Below are positions 37,801-46,665 of a stretch of DNA of 64,000 nucleotides, in pieces. The notes below the pieces were generated by a model that was not told the DNA's origin, made no database searches, and saw nothing but the letters and a program-made list of their open reading frames with translations. This DNA comes from Duffyella gerundensis (lineage in GTDB: Bacteria; Pseudomonadota; Gammaproteobacteria; Enterobacterales; Enterobacteriaceae), in contig NZ_LN907827.1 in NCBI RefSeq assembly GCF_001517405.1, forward strand, positions 1,494,587 through 1,558,586, in the 5' to 3' direction. Position 1 is the stretch's first letter. Each line of letters starts with the position of its first letter. A program made the translations under genes and the position numbers.

Positions 37801-38055
37801 TTAATGTTTCTTGTAGTCACGATCGTGGAACTCGGTCGATTCGATTTTTGCAATGCCAGCTTCAAGGATAGAGATAAACTGTCGGGCGACGTCGGTGGTA
37901 ATCCAGTAGGTTGGGCCAACGTCAGCGTCATCTTCCTGCTGTTCCTGGGAAGAGAGTGAATGCAAGCGAAGCATCATGGCGTCATAGCTGTCAACAGTAC
38001 TGATATCCCATCCAACCAGTGGATGTGTCTGAATAACATCTTTGTTCTTATCCAT
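37801..38055 (-). CDS. bssS: Biofilm regulator BssS
   Basis: This 84-residue protein has the family length and conserved core (THPLVGWDISTVDSYDAMMLRLH, GPTYWITTDVARQFI, EFHDRDYKKH). BssS influences biofilm formation and indole/autoinducer responses in E. coli; the molecular mechanism is unknown. It has a strong AGGAGG ribosome site upstream of the ATG. Confidence 0.94.
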   Translation of the reverse strand: MDKNKDVIQTHPLVGWDISTVDSYDAMMLRLHSLSSQEQQEDDADVGPTYWITTDVARQFISILEAGIAKIESTEFHDRDYKKH

Positions 38056-38261
38056 TATAACCTCCTTATTACTCGTTAAACGAAGTGTACTATTGAGGTC
38101 AATGCGGGCTTTTTTCTGACAGCAGCGGGCTAATTATAACACGGGTTGAACACCCGGACTGCGAGGGCACGATAAAATAGTTTTGCGCAGGAATAAAGCA
38201 AATATTCATGCGGCGAAAACACCGCATAAAAAATAATCAGCGTAATAAATAAGCCAATTAA

Positions 38262-38534
38262 TTATTCAATAACAGGTTCACTTTTACTGCTGCCGGTGCG
38301 TTTTTCCAGCGCCTCGGCGAGTCGGGCATAATGGGTCTGCAACGCCGCATCATTTTCCTGATTCTGCGATTCCAGACGCATGCTGTGCGACAGCAGCTGG
38401 CTGGCACGTTCGTCAAGGCAGAAGGGGAGCCAGGAAAAGGCAGTTTCAAGTACGGTCAAACGGCGTTGCTGATCGCCAATCAGCGTCAGTAATTCACCAA
38501 AGGTCATCGCCTCTTCGGGATTTTCATAGGTCAT
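38262..38534 (-). CDS. Small helical protein of unknown function
   Basis: This 90-residue mostly helical protein has two heptad-like stretches (LLTLIGDQQRRLTVLETAF and LLSHSMRLESQNQENDAAL) and an acidic tail. The ATG at 38534 has an excellent AGGAGGTG ribosome site six bases upstream, so translation is likely. It sits between bssS and dinI, where E. coli has no gene. The layout (short helix, V-x-x-LE pattern) reminds me of the RpoS anti-adapter IraP. I cannot support that beyond general shape, so I do not assign it. Confidence 0.65.
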   Translation of the reverse strand: MTYENPEEAMTFGELLTLIGDQQRRLTVLETAFSWLPFCLDERASQLLSHSMRLESQNQENDAALQTHYARLAEALEKRTGSSKSEPVIE

Positions 38535-38633
38535 GGTAGACACCTCCTGTAAGTCATCACAGGCGCAAGAATAGGTGAAGGCATAAAAAGAGTCTATATC
38601 GCGATACGCGATCTGGCGAGGCAGGCAGCGGGA

Positions 38634-38660
38634 TAAAAAAGCCGGATGGCGACACCCGGC
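38634..38660 (-). terminator. Terminator after dinI
   Basis: On the minus strand the stem GCCGG(GTG...CAT)CCGGC, partly paired inside, is followed by six T and lies 22 bases after the dinI stop. Confidence 0.8.
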
Positions 38661-38682
38661 AAAACAGCACAAAATAAAACGG

Positions 38683-38925
38683 TTATTGCGGAAACCAGTC
38701 GTCAGCACTTTCCCAGGTTTCCTGCAGAATATGGCTCACCTGCTCACGCGCCTCTTTCCCTTTGCCCATCACCGTGAGGTTGTTGGCGCTGGCGTAACGT
38801 ACGCTGACGTGCGCTTCATCGTCGGGAAAATGTTCGTTCAAACGTCGGGTCAGTTCTTCTGCCAGCGCATCCAGTGCGCCCGGCGGCAGCGTCTGCGTTT
38901 TTGCTACGGTAATTTCAACACGCAT
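38683..38925 (-). CDS. dinI: DNA damage-inducible protein DinI
   Basis: This 80-residue protein matches E. coli DinI (MRVEITVAKTQTLPPGALDAL, HVSVRYASANNLTV, ILQETWESADDWF). DinI binds RecA filaments and modulates RecA co-protease activity in the SOS response; the acidic C-terminal helix mimics DNA. The ATG at 38925 has GGAGG five bases upstream. A LexA box lies 18 bases before the start, so SOS control is evident. Confidence 0.95.
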   Translation of the reverse strand: MRVEITVAKTQTLPPGALDALAEELTRRLNEHFPDDEAHVSVRYASANNLTVMGKGKEAREQVSHILQETWESADDWFPQ

Positions 38926-38942
38926 GAGGACCTCCGTGAATA

Positions 38943-38962
38943 TACTGTCTATTTGTACAGTA
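38943..38962 (-). promoter_or_regulatory. LexA (SOS) box of dinI
   Basis: TACTGTCTATTTGTACAGTA contains the invariant CTG-N10-CAG and matches the LexA consensus at most other positions. It is 18 bases upstream of the dinI start codon. Confidence 0.93.
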
Positions 38963-38999
38963 TTGTTCGGCAGCACGCAAGTGAAAGAAACGGAAGACA

Positions 39000-39023
39000 A
39001 CGGGAAGGCGGATACCTTCCCGT
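39000..39023 (-). terminator. Probable terminator after pyrC
   Basis: The nine-base stem ACGGGAAGG / CCTTCCCGT begins a few bases after the pyrC stop. The following tract is only moderately T-rich (TGTCTTCCGTTTCTTTC), so termination may be partial. Confidence 0.65.
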
Positions 39024-39028
39024 CAGAT

Positions 39029-40075
39029 TTACAGCGCGACGCGCCAGTTCAGGCTTTCACCGGCTAAAAAGGGCACTAGGCTCTCTTCGCCCAGCGCAAT
39101 GCTCTCGGGCACCGTCCAGGCTTCGCGCACCAGCGTAATGCGTTCTTCATTCAGCGGCAGGCCATAAAAGCGCGGGCCGTTTTCTGAGCAGAATGCTTCA
39201 AAGTGGCTTAGCGCGCCCATCTCTTCAAACACCGTGGCGTAAGCAGGCAGCGCCACCGGCGCATTGAACACGCCCGCGCAGCCGCAGCTCGACTCTTTAC
39301 GATGGCGGGCGTGCGGCGCAGTGTCGGTGCCCAAAAAGAAGCGCGGATTGCCGCTGGCGATCACGTCACGCAGCGCCTGTTGATGCACATTGCGCTTGAG
39401 GATCGGCAGGCAGTAAAGGTGCGGCCGCACGCCGCCCACCAGCATGTGATTACGGTTAAACATCAGGTGCTGTGGCGTGATGGTGGCACCGAGCAGATCA
39501 TTGGCTTCCAGCACATACTGTGCTGCTTCACGGGTGGTGATGTGTTCCATGACAATTTTTAAGCCCGGAAACTGCTGGCGCAGCGGGATCATCACCGTTT
39601 CAATAAAGCGCGCTTCACGGTCGAAAATATCGATATGGGCGTCGGTGACTTCGCCATGAATCAGCAGCGGCATGCCGATCGCCTGCATGCGTTCAAGCAC
39701 GCTGGCAATAGCGGCGATGCTGGTTACACCGTGGCTGGAGTTGGTGGTGGCGTGCGCCGGATAGAGCTTGGCGGCGGTAAACACGCCTTCACGAAAACCG
39801 TGCTCCACTTCTGCTGCATCCAGCGAATCGGTGAGGTAGCAGGTCATTAGCGGCTGAAAACGGTGCTGTTGTGGCAGCGCAGCCAGAATGCGTTCACGGT
39901 AGGCGCGGGCTGCGGCCACGCTGGTCACCGGCGGCACCAGGTTGGGCATCACAATCGCACGGCCACAGACTTCACTGGTATAGGGCAAAACGGTATGCAG
40001 CATCGCATCATCACGCAGATGAATATGCCAGTCGTCTGGGCGGCGAATCTGTAGTTGCTGGGGTTGTGCGGTCAT
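39029..40075 (-). CDS. pyrC: Dihydroorotase PyrC
   Basis: This 348-residue class II zinc dihydroorotase performs the third step of pyrimidine synthesis. Motifs are DDWHIHLRD (metal histidines), [15 protein letters not shown] (carboxylated lysine), HGEV, EHIT, and the C-terminal [20 protein letters not shown]. The ATG at 40075 is used; a TTG directly before it is in frame. The leader contains a hairpin that covers the ribosome site, and a PurR-like box lies at the promoter (see separate entries). Confidence 0.95.
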   Translation of the reverse strand: MTAQPQQLQIRRPDDWHIHLRDDAMLHTVLPYTSEVCGRAIVMPNLVPPVTSVAAARAYRERILAALPQQHRFQPLMTCYLTDSLDAAEVEHGFREGVFTAAKLYPAHATTNSSHGVTSIAAIASVLERMQAIGMPLLIHGEVTDAHIDIFDREARFIETVMIPLRQQFPGLKIVMEHITTREAAQYVLEANDLLGATITPQHLMFNRNHMLVGGVRPHLYCLPILKRNVHQQALRDVIASGNPRFFLGTDTAPHARHRKESSCGCAGVFNAPVALPAYATVFEEMGALSHFEAFCSENGPRFYGLPLNEERITLVREAWTVPESIALGEESLVPFLAGESLNWRVAL

Positions 40076-40083
40076 CAATCAGG

Positions 40084-40122
40084 CTCCGGCGAGGATAAAT
40101 GTCAGGGATACTTTATGCCGGG
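40084..40122 (-). promoter_or_regulatory. pyrC leader hairpin sequestering the ribosome binding site
   Basis: On the minus strand CCGGC (40121-40117), near the expected transcript start CCCGG, can pair with GCCGG (40090-40086), which overlaps the GGAG ribosome site at 40087-40084. A TATGCT -10 element lies at 40133-40128. In E. coli and Salmonella, pyrC starts at C or at G a few bases later depending on CTP/GTP, and only the C-start forms such a blocking hairpin. The layout here fits that mechanism. Confidence 0.7.
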
Positions 40123-40140
40123 ACATAAGCATAAGGGGCA

Positions 40141-40156
40141 AGGCAATCGATTGCAC
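40141..40156 (-). promoter_or_regulatory. Candidate PurR operator of pyrC
   Basis: The perfect palindrome GCAATCGATTGC at 40143-40154 fits most positions of the PurR consensus (GCAAACGTTTGC core). It overlaps the expected -35 region of pyrC, as known for E. coli. Confidence 0.6.
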
Positions 40157-40178
40157 CTCATTTATATCTCCATCACAT

Positions 40179-40199
40179 AAAAAAGCCCCTTTACGGGGC
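40179..40199 (-). terminator. Terminator after yceB
   Basis: On the minus strand the stem GCCCC / GGGGC with a five-base loop is followed by six T, 11 bases after the yceB stop. Confidence 0.88.
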
Positions 40200-40209
40200 G
40201 GCTATCACT

Positions 40210-40773
40210 TTATTGCGTAAAAGGAATGATCAACTCGCCGGGCTTCACTTCGATACCGGTGGCAAAGCGTTTGGCCAGCGCTTCAGCCTTGCTGCGGTCG
40301 CTGCTCAGCAGATAGGCCGGTTGCTGGTTGAAGTAACTTTTCAGCGACTGGTTCAGATAGGGCGTCAGCGTTTTCAGCACCGGCTGCATTTTCTCCGGCT
40401 GCACATCGACCTGCACGATCTCCAGATCCTGCAGGAAGATAGCGCCCTGTTGGCGATCAAAGCGCGGCTGAGCGCGCATGGTCAGCAGCATCTCCGCCTG
40501 CTGTGGGCCAAACAGCGAAGTGATATTGACGGCGGCATGGCCGGTGAGCGTCACTTTGCCTGGATCCTGACGGCCAATCTGGCTGTTAAGCTGAGAGAGC
40601 ACAATATGCGCGTTAACCAGCCCCGATACGCCAACCTCTTTTTCGAAGTTATTGTGTTTCGCCAGCGCCTGGTTGATCTCCTGTTCGCTGATGGTGTATT
40701 GCGTGAGCTTGTTACAGCCGCTCAGGCAGAGCATCAGCAGCAGCATCGACGCCCCGGCGATAATCTTTTTCAT
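40210..40773 (-). CDS. yceB: DUF1439 lipoprotein YceB
   Basis: This 187-residue lipoprotein has signal peptide and lipobox CLSGC (cysteine near residue 20), followed by asparagine. The body has the pattern of the YceB family (YTISEQEINQALAKHNNFEKE, GHAAVNITSLFGPQ). The function is unsettled. It lies between grxB and pyrC, as in E. coli, with its own terminator. Confidence 0.9.
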   Translation of the reverse strand: MKKIIAGASMLLLMLCLSGCNKLTQYTISEQEINQALAKHNNFEKEVGVSGLVNAHIVLSQLNSQIGRQDPGKVTLTGHAAVNITSLFGPQQAEMLLTMRAQPRFDRQQGAIFLQDLEIVQVDVQPEKMQPVLKTLTPYLNQSLKSYFNQQPAYLLSSDRSKAEALAKRFATGIEVKPGELIIPFTQ

Positions 40774-40908
40774 TGCACGCTCATCTGGTCAGTAAATAGT
40801 GAGGGCGCATAGCTTGCCTCAAGGCGGACACGCTGTCACCAGGTGCAGGCGTAAAGAAGAGGATTGGGAAGGGGGAAAAGCGGGCAGCAGAATGCCACCC
40901 GCAGCAGG

Positions 40909-41556
40909 TTACTGCGCAATAGAGGAGAGCAAGTTAATCTGCGTCTGTTTCGCCATGTTGTCGCGGTATTCCGCCACGCGCGACGGGTAATTCACGCCGG
41001 CTACCAGCGTCAGCGAGCGCAACAGCGGAAACAGATTGATGTCATCTTCAGAGAGTTCGCCGTTAACCGCGTTGGGCTGCACGATCAGCTTGTCGAGCTG
41101 GCGCAGATCATCACTGATATTTTTAATCAGGCCGGCCGAATGGCTTTTCAGCTCGCTGAAATCGCCCATCGTCGCTTCCTTTTTGTTTTTGAAGTAAGCG
41201 CGCGCTTCCGGCGTATCAAACTCGGCAAAGGGTGCCTCAGCGACGCGTGGCGTAATCAGTTTGTAGACATAGCCATTGACCCGGCGTAGCCAGTCGGCGA
41301 TGGCGGCATTGGTGCCGCCGGTCAGCAGCGGCTGGCCGTCGCTGTTATCCACAAAATGCACAATGTCCATGCTTTCCGCCATGGCGCTGCCATCCGCTTT
41401 CTGCAGGATCGGCACCATTTTCTGCCCAATCAGGCGGCGCGGCGTCTCTTCATCGTCGTTGGACAGGACGATCAGTTCCACCGGCAGGTTCTTCAGACCA
41501 AAAATCATGCGTGCCTTTACGCAAAAGGGGCAATGTTCGTAAATGTATAATTTCAC
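40909..41556 (-). CDS. grxB: Glutaredoxin 2
   Basis: This 215-residue glutaredoxin with a GST-like fold has the redox motif CPFC at residues 9-12 (YEHCPFCVKA). The N-terminal thioredoxin domain is followed by an all-helical domain. It reduces disulfides with glutathione in the cytosol. Length and sequence match E. coli GrxB. It is divergent from rimJ; the gene mdtH normally between them is absent. Confidence 0.95.
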   Translation of the reverse strand: MKLYIYEHCPFCVKARMIFGLKNLPVELIVLSNDDEETPRRLIGQKMVPILQKADGSAMAESMDIVHFVDNSDGQPLLTGGTNAAIADWLRRVNGYVYKLITPRVAEAPFAEFDTPEARAYFKNKKEATMGDFSELKSHSAGLIKNISDDLRQLDKLIVQPNAVNGELSEDDINLFPLLRSLTLVAGVNYPSRVAEYRDNMAKQTQINLLSSIAQ

Positions 41557-41934
41557 GTTAGCGTCTCCTTGTTGTATTTGGTCACAGGCCTGGTAATGGC
41601 CTCAATAAAGTATGGAAGAGAACGGGCGCAGGTCAACCCGGCTTCGGTTGTAGCCAGACAGATGACCATCAACAGCACGGCAAACGCAGACGAAGAGAAA
41701 CCGGTTAAGCGGCTGAGCTGCGGACGGTTTTTTCAGGGGTTTCGCCGTGCGGTGGGTAAGAATTGTCCTGTTTGCGACAGCCTCACGAAAGTGAAACTGT
41801 GGTTTTACCCTTGTGCCTGTTGAAGGTTATAGTTAACCGCAGGCGCGGAGATTTCCCGGCTGGCTGTCGCCGCCGTTGCCCATTGCGCCCACTATCACCG
41901 ATGCGTTTTGCAGGCCACAACTTCAGGAGAGAAA
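41557..41934. other. Intergenic region where mdtH is expected
   Basis: 378 bases between divergent grxB and rimJ. E. coli has the MFS exporter mdtH here, but I see no remnant of it. A 53-residue plus-strand frame (41662-41823) contains CPVC and CAC and could be a zinc-binding peptide, but it has no ribosome site. It is followed by a promoter-like element with a 19-base spacer at 41803-41833. Confidence 0.4.
41803..41833 (+). promoter_or_regulatory. Candidate MerR-family-type promoter upstream of rimJ
   Basis: TTTTAC and TATAGT are separated by 19 bases, the over-long spacing used by MerR/SoxR-type activators. The spacer contains an imperfect dyad beginning ACCCTTG and ending TTGAAGGT. Similarity to the soxS promoter is suggestive only. 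The start of rimJ is about 100 bases downstream. Confidence 0.3.
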
Positions 41935-42528
41935 ATGTTTGGCTACCGTTCTGCTGCTCCCCGGGTACGTCTTACCACCGACCGCTTAGTGGTCAGGCTG
42001 GTTCATGAACGTGATGCTTGGCGAATGGCTGACTACTATGCGGAGAACCGCGATTTCCTCAAGCCCTGGGAGCCGGTGCGTGATGAGAGCCACTGTTATC
42101 CTTCCGGCTGGCAGGCACGGCTGGGGCTGATCACCGATATGCATCGTCAGGGCAGCGCCTACTATTTCATCCTGCTGGATGAGCAGGAGAGCGAAGTGCG
42201 CGGCGTCGCCAACTTCAGTAACGTGCTGCGCGGCTCGTTCCACGCCTGTTATCTCGGTTACTCGCTGGGCGAAAAATGGCAACAGCAGGGCTTGATGTTT
42301 GAAGCGCTGCAGGCCGCCATCGGCTATATGCAGCGTCAGCAGCGAATTCATCGCATCATGGCAAACTACATGCCGCACAATGCGCGCAGCGGTAACCTGC
42401 TGGCGCGTCTGGGTTTTGAGAAAGAGGGCTACGCCAAAGATTATTTGCTGATCGACGGGCGCTGGCAGGACCATGTGTTAACGGCGCTGACCTGGCGAGA
42501 ATGGACGTCAGAGCGGCGCGGTAGTTAA
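41935..42528 (+). CDS. rimJ: Ribosomal protein S5 alanine N-acetyltransferase RimJ
   Basis: This 197-residue GNAT acetyltransferase modifies the N-terminus of ribosomal protein S5. It follows E. coli RimJ throughout ([65 protein letters not shown]). The ATG at 41935 is preceded by AGGAGAG. yceH follows 18 bases after. Confidence 0.94.
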   Translation: MFGYRSAAPRVRLTTDRLVVRLVHERDAWRMADYYAENRDFLKPWEPVRDESHCYPSGWQARLGLITDMHRQGSAYYFILLDEQESEVRGVANFSNVLRGSFHACYLGYSLGEKWQQQGLMFEALQAAIGYMQRQQRIHRIMANYMPHNARSGNLLARLGFEKEGYAKDYLLIDGRWQDHVLTALTWREWTSERRGS

Positions 42529-42546
42529 CCCTTTAAGGGACGTGAA

Positions 42547-43206
42547 ATGAAAATTGATTTATCCGCCCACGAGGCGCGGGTGATTGGCGCCATGCTGGAG
42601 AAGCAGGTCACCACGCCGGATCAGTATCCGCTATCGATCAACGGCGTGCTGGCCGCCTGTAACCAGAAATCCAACCGCGATCCGGTGCTAACGCTGAATG
42701 AACGCCAGGTGCAGGACACGCTCGACCTGCTGGTTAAAAAGCATCTGCTGAGCACGCAAAGCGGCTTTGGCCAGCGGGTGGTGAAATATGAACAGCGCTT
42801 CTGCAACTCCGCTTTTGGCGATCTGAAATTCACCGCTGGCGAGGTGGCTATCGTCACGCTGCTGCTGCTACGCGGTGCGCAGACGCCGGGCGAACTGCGC
42901 AGCCGCAGCGGTCGACTGCACGAATTCAGCGACATGGCCGAAGTGGAAGCCACGCTGGAAACGCTGGCGAGCCGTGAAGACGGGCCTTTTGTGCTGCGTC
43001 TGCCGCGCGAAGCGGGTAAACGCGAAAGCCGTTATGCGCATCTGTTCAGCGGGCAGCCCGACGTCACGCCGTCAGCCGAGCCGGTCATGGCGGCGGAAGA
43101 GAGCGATATGGCGCAGCGCATCACGCAGCTGGAGCAGGAGATGGCAACAATAAAGCAGCAACTGGCTGCGCTGATGGCGGAAAAGGGTGCACGTTATGAC
43201 GATTAA
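42547..43206 (+). CDS. yceH: DUF480 protein YceH
   Basis: This 219-residue protein has the tandem winged-helix-like DUF480 fold ([68 protein letters not shown]) and a C-terminal coiled segment. Function is unknown. It overlaps mviM by 11 bases. Confidence 0.93.
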   Translation: MKIDLSAHEARVIGAMLEKQVTTPDQYPLSINGVLAACNQKSNRDPVLTLNERQVQDTLDLLVKKHLLSTQSGFGQRVVKYEQRFCNSAFGDLKFTAGEVAIVTLLLLRGAQTPGELRSRSGRLHEFSDMAEVEATLETLASREDGPFVLRLPREAGKRESRYAHLFSGQPDVTPSAEPVMAAEESDMAQRITQLEQEMATIKQQLAALMAEKGARYDD

Positions 43207-44113
43207 GATTGGCATGGTCGGCTTAGGCAGCATCGCGCAGAAAGCCTGGCTGCCGGTACTGAGCCGCGCCGACAGCTGGCAACTGGTGGGCGCTTTTTCA
43301 CCAAATCAGGCGAAAGCACAGCCGGTGTGCGATCGTTATCGCATCGCCAGCTACGCCAGGCTGGATACGCTGGCCGCTGATTGCGACGCGGTGTTTGTGC
43401 ACAGCAGCACCGCGTCACATTACGCGGTGGTGAAAACCCTGCTGCTGGCGGGGGTGGACGTTTGCGTCGACAAACCGCTGGCGCAGACGCTGGCCGAAGC
43501 GGAAGAGCTGGTGGAACTGGCCGCAGCGCGCGGGCGCAAATTGATGGTGGCCTTCAACCGGCGTTTTGCCCCGCGTTATCTGCAACTCAGGGCAGAACTG
43601 GGCGATCTGGCGTCGCTGCGCATGGACAAACACCGCAGCGACAGCATCGATCACGATCTGCAGTTCACCCTGCTGGATGATTACCTGCATCTGCTGGATA
43701 CGCTGATCTGGCTGGGCGGCGGCAAGGTCACGCTGCTGCAGGGCCAGCTGCTCACCAACAGCAGCGGGCAGATGCGCTACGCCGAGCATCTGTTTGCCGC
43801 CGGCGACGCACGATTAACCGCCAGTATGCATCGTCGGGCGGGCAGCCAGCGCGAAACCCTGCTGGCGGTCAGCGACGGCGCGGTGACCGAGATCGCCGAT
43901 ATGCGCGAATGGCGTCAGGAACGTAACGGTATTATTCACACGGAGCCTGCGCCAGGCTGGCAAAACGTGCTGACGCAGCGCGGATTTGAGGGTGCGGCGC
44001 ACCATTTTATTCACTGCGTACAAAATCAGACTCAGCCGCAGACCAGCGGTGAACAGGCGCTGGTGGCGCAGCGCATGGTGGAAGCCATCTGGCAGGCACA
44101 CGCGCAGCAATAA
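43196..44113 (+). CDS. mviM: Gfo/Idh/MocA-family oxidoreductase MviM
   Basis: This 305-residue protein has an N-terminal NAD(P)-binding fold ([16 protein letters not shown]) and the family motif CVDKPLA. It resembles E. coli MviM throughout ([29 protein letters not shown]). Its substrate is unknown. I used the ATG at 43196, eight bases after AAGGG; a GTG at 43187 is in frame. It is coupled to yceH by overlap, and a terminator follows. Confidence 0.9.
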   Translation: MTIKIGMVGLGSIAQKAWLPVLSRADSWQLVGAFSPNQAKAQPVCDRYRIASYARLDTLAADCDAVFVHSSTASHYAVVKTLLLAGVDVCVDKPLAQTLAEAEELVELAAARGRKLMVAFNRRFAPRYLQLRAELGDLASLRMDKHRSDSIDHDLQFTLLDDYLHLLDTLIWLGGGKVTLLQGQLLTNSSGQMRYAEHLFAAGDARLTASMHRRAGSQRETLLAVSDGAVTEIADMREWRQERNGIIHTEPAPGWQNVLTQRGFEGAAHHFIHCVQNQTQPQTSGEQALVAQRMVEAIWQAHAQQ

Positions 44114-44169
44114 CCTTTGCTCACAATCGAAAGTGGTTATTTAGCGCGGTGTCAGTAGACTATCGCCCC

Positions 44170-44199
44170 GGGCAGCCCTGCGCTGCCCCTTCTTTTTTT
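44170..44199 (+). terminator. Terminator between mviM and murJ
   Basis: Stem GGGCAGC / GCTGCCC with loop CCTGC, followed by CTTCTTTTTTT, 56 bases after the mviM stop. murJ therefore probably has its own promoter or depends on read-through. Confidence 0.8.
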
Positions 44200-44222
44200 A
44201 CTTTCAGGATGCGCAGTAAACC

Positions 44223-45761
44223 ATGAACCTGTTGAAATCGCTGGCAGCGGTCAGTTCTATGACGCTGTTTTCGCGCGTGCTGGGCTTTGCCCGGGATGCG
44301 CTTGTTGCACGCGTGTTTGGTGCCGGTATGGCTACCGACGCCTTCTTTGTTGCCTTTAAGTTGCCTAATCTGCTGCGCCGTATTTTTGCTGAGGGCGCCT
44401 TTTCACAGGCCTTTGTGCCGATCCTCGCGGAATACAAAAGCAAGCAGGGTGAAGAGGCGACACGGGTGTTTGTAGCCTACGTTGCGGGCCTGCTGACGCT
44501 GGCGCTGGCGATCATCACTTTTCTCGGCATGATCGCCGCGCCGTGGGTGATCATGGTGACCGCGCCCGGTTTTGCCGACACCGCCGATAAGTTTGCGCTG
44601 ACCTCGTCGCTGCTGCGCGTGACCTTTCCCTATATCATGCTGATTTCGCTCGCCTCGCTGGCGGGGGCGATCCTCAATACCTGGAACCGTTTTTCGGTGC
44701 CGGCGTTTGCGCCGACCTTGCTGAACGTCAGCATGATCGGCTTTGCGCTGTTTGCCGCGCCGCATTTCCATCCGCCGGTGATGGCGCTGGCGTGGGCGGT
44801 GGTGGTGGGCGGCGTGCTGCAGCTCGGCTATCAGCTGCCGCACCTCAAAAAGATCGGCATGCTGGTGATGCCGCGCCTGAACCTGAAAGATGCCGGTGTC
44901 TGGCGAGTGATGCGCCAGATGGGGCCGGCGATTCTGGGCGTGTCTGTCAGCCAGATTTCGCTGATCATCAATACCATCTTCGCCTCTTTTCTGGTGTCCG
45001 GTTCGGTCTCCTGGATGTATTACGCCGATCGCCTGATGGAGTTTCCTTCCGGCGTGCTCGGCGTAGCGCTGGGCACCATTCTGCTGCCGTCACTGGCCAA
45101 AAGCTTCGCCAGCGGCGATCACGATGATTACTCGCGTCTGATGGATTGGGGTTTACGGCTCTGCTTGCTGCTGGCCCTGCCAAGTGCGGTGGCATTGGGC
45201 ATTCTTTCCGGCCCGCTGACCACCGCGCTGTTTCAGTACGGCAAATTCACCGCCTTTGACGCGGCGATGACCCAGCGTGCGCTGGTGGCTTATTCGGTGG
45301 GCTTAACCGGACTGATTGTGGTGAAAGTGCTGGCACCTGGCTTCTATTCGCGTCAGGACATTAAAACGCCGGTGAAAATCGCTATCGTGACGTTGATTTG
45401 TACCCAGTTGATGAATCTGGCCTTTATCGGTCCGCTGAAGCACGCCGGTCTGGCGCTGTCGATTGGCCTGGCGGCCTGCCTGAACGCCGCGCTGCTGTAC
45501 TGGCAGCTGCGTAAGAAAAATATCTTTATTCCCCAACCGGGCTGGCACAGCTTTTTGCTGCGTCTGGTGCTGTCGGTGGTGGTAATGGCAGCGGTGCTGG
45601 TGGGCGTGCTGATGCTGATGCCGGCATGGGAAAACGGCAGCATGCTGTGGCGATTACTGCGTCTGGCAGCGGTCTGTGCGGTGGGTGGTGGCAGCTATTT
45701 TGTCATGCTTGGGCTGATGGGATTCCGCCTGCGCGATTTTAATCGCCGGACTTCAGCATAA
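44223..45761 (+). CDS. murJ: Lipid II flippase MurJ (MviN)
   Basis: This 512-residue MOP-superfamily flippase with about fourteen membrane spans moves lipid II across the inner membrane for peptidoglycan synthesis. Near-identity with E. coli MurJ is evident ([58 protein letters not shown]). Charged cavity residues in these segments are preserved. It is essential in most Gram-negatives. It converges with the flgN end. Confidence 0.96.
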   Translation: MNLLKSLAAVSSMTLFSRVLGFARDALVARVFGAGMATDAFFVAFKLPNLLRRIFAEGAFSQAFVPILAEYKSKQGEEATRVFVAYVAGLLTLALAIITFLGMIAAPWVIMVTAPGFADTADKFALTSSLLRVTFPYIMLISLASLAGAILNTWNRFSVPAFAPTLLNVSMIGFALFAAPHFHPPVMALAWAVVVGGVLQLGYQLPHLKKIGMLVMPRLNLKDAGVWRVMRQMGPAILGVSVSQISLIINTIFASFLVSGSVSWMYYADRLMEFPSGVLGVALGTILLPSLAKSFASGDHDDYSRLMDWGLRLCLLLALPSAVALGILSGPLTTALFQYGKFTAFDAAMTQRALVAYSVGLTGLIVVKVLAPGFYSRQDIKTPVKIAIVTLICTQLMNLAFIGPLKHAGLALSIGLAACLNAALLYWQLRKKNIFIPQPGWHSFLLRLVLSVVVMAAVLVGVLMLMPAWENGSMLWRLLRLAAVCAVGGGSYFVMLGLMGFRLRDFNRRTSA

Positions 45762-45770
45762 ATGAAAGCG

Positions 45771-45790
45771 AGGCGGCCTGCGGGCCGCCT
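45771..45790. terminator. GC-rich hairpin between murJ and flgN
   Basis: Perfect stem AGGCGGCC / GGCCGCCT with a four-base loop between convergent genes. No T-run follows on either strand, so it may be a weak terminator or mRNA 3' stabiliser. Confidence 0.6.
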
Positions 45791-45797
45791 GTACCGA

Positions 45798-46229
45798 TTA
45801 CGCTTTTCTGCTGAGCATGACGTGGCCTTTCGCCTGGCCATCGGGGCCATAAAAAGGCTGACTTTGATGCGGCTTTAACACCGCCAACGCATGCTCAGTA
45901 AAGTGCATCTGGTGATCCAGCAGCATGCCGTTGTGCGTGTTGGTGTCACGCAGTCGCTCGGTACGCAGTTGAATCTCCTGCCAGCGCAGCGCCATATCCT
46001 GCCGATCGCTATAGGGTGCCTGCACGCCTTCGCTTTTCTCGGTGGTTTTACGCATCTCATCGAGATAGTTCAGCGTGGTCAGCAGCAGCGTTTTGTCTTC
46101 GGTAATACGTTGCAGCTGGCTGCTATTGATGCGACCCGCCGAGAGCATTTCCTGCTCTTCATTCATGATCGCATGTAACGATGACAACACTTCCAGGATC
46201 TTATTCAGCGTAGTCTGCAGGTTATTCAT
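45798..46229 (-). CDS. flgN: Flagellar chaperone FlgN
   Basis: This 143-residue helical cytosolic chaperone for the hook-filament junction proteins FlgK and FlgL is identified by position after flgM and by its N-terminal half (LEVLSSLHAIMNEEQEMLS and LLLTTLNYLDEMRK). The C-terminal part is more divergent. It lies 23 bases after flgM and is probably read from the flgM sigma-28 promoter and from flgA. Confidence 0.92.
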   Translation of the reverse strand: MNNLQTTLNKILEVLSSLHAIMNEEQEMLSAGRINSSQLQRITEDKTLLLTTLNYLDEMRKTTEKSEGVQAPYSDRQDMALRWQEIQLRTERLRDTNTHNGMLLDHQMHFTEHALAVLKPHQSQPFYGPDGQAKGHVMLSRKA

Positions 46230-46252
46230 GGCGCACGGTTATCCTGTAAAAC

Positions 46253-46561
46253 TTAATTGTTCCCCAGCCACTGTTTGGTGTCCTGAATCAGCGCATCGGC
46301 AATTTTGCCAGCATCCATTTTCAGTTCGCCATTACGGATGGCCGTTTTGAGTTGCTCAACGCGAGCGGTATTAATGTCCTGGCTGCCCGGCTTCATCAGC
46401 TCGGCCTGCGCATTGCTCAGACTAACCTGCGCGGCGGTGCTGCTTTCGCTGGCTTTCACCGGTGTGGCAGCGGTGCGCACTTTGGCGGTCTGCGCGTCAT
46501 TGTTGTCACGTGACTGGACGGTGCTTACCGGTTTCAGGGGTTGAGTTCTGTCGATGCTCAT
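46253..46561 (-). CDS. flgM: Anti-sigma-28 factor FlgM
   Basis: This 102-residue small protein binds and holds FliA until the hook is complete and is then exported. The start [19 protein letters not shown] and the C-terminal helices ([42 protein letters not shown]) fit the family. The ATG at 46561 has AGGAG eight bases upstream; a longer frame exists. A sigma-28 promoter lies upstream, as expected for autoregulation. Confidence 0.94.
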   Translation of the reverse strand: MSIDRTQPLKPVSTVQSRDNNDAQTAKVRTAATPVKASESSTAAQVSLSNAQAELMKPGSQDINTARVEQLKTAIRNGELKMDAGKIADALIQDTKQWLGNN

Positions 46562-46633
46562 AATGAAGCTCCTGTCAGGTTCAGGCGGTTTTTGCCGCAT
46601 GCTAATTATAGAGTAATGTCGTTGTTGCTTACT

Positions 46634-46660
46634 CTATCGGCAGAACAGCACTGTTCTTTA
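46634..46660 (-). promoter_or_regulatory. Sigma-28 promoter of flgMN
   Basis: On the minus strand TAAAGAAC-N11-GCCGATAG matches the class 3 flagellar consensus TAAAGTTT-N11-GCCGATAA closely, with correct spacing. It lies about 75 bases before flgM. Confidence 0.92.
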
Positions 46661-46665
46661 ATCGC

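Noticed and set aside
41662..41823. A 53-codon frame with CPVC and CAC
   Set aside because: No ribosome site and no recognised family; noted only within the intergenic description.
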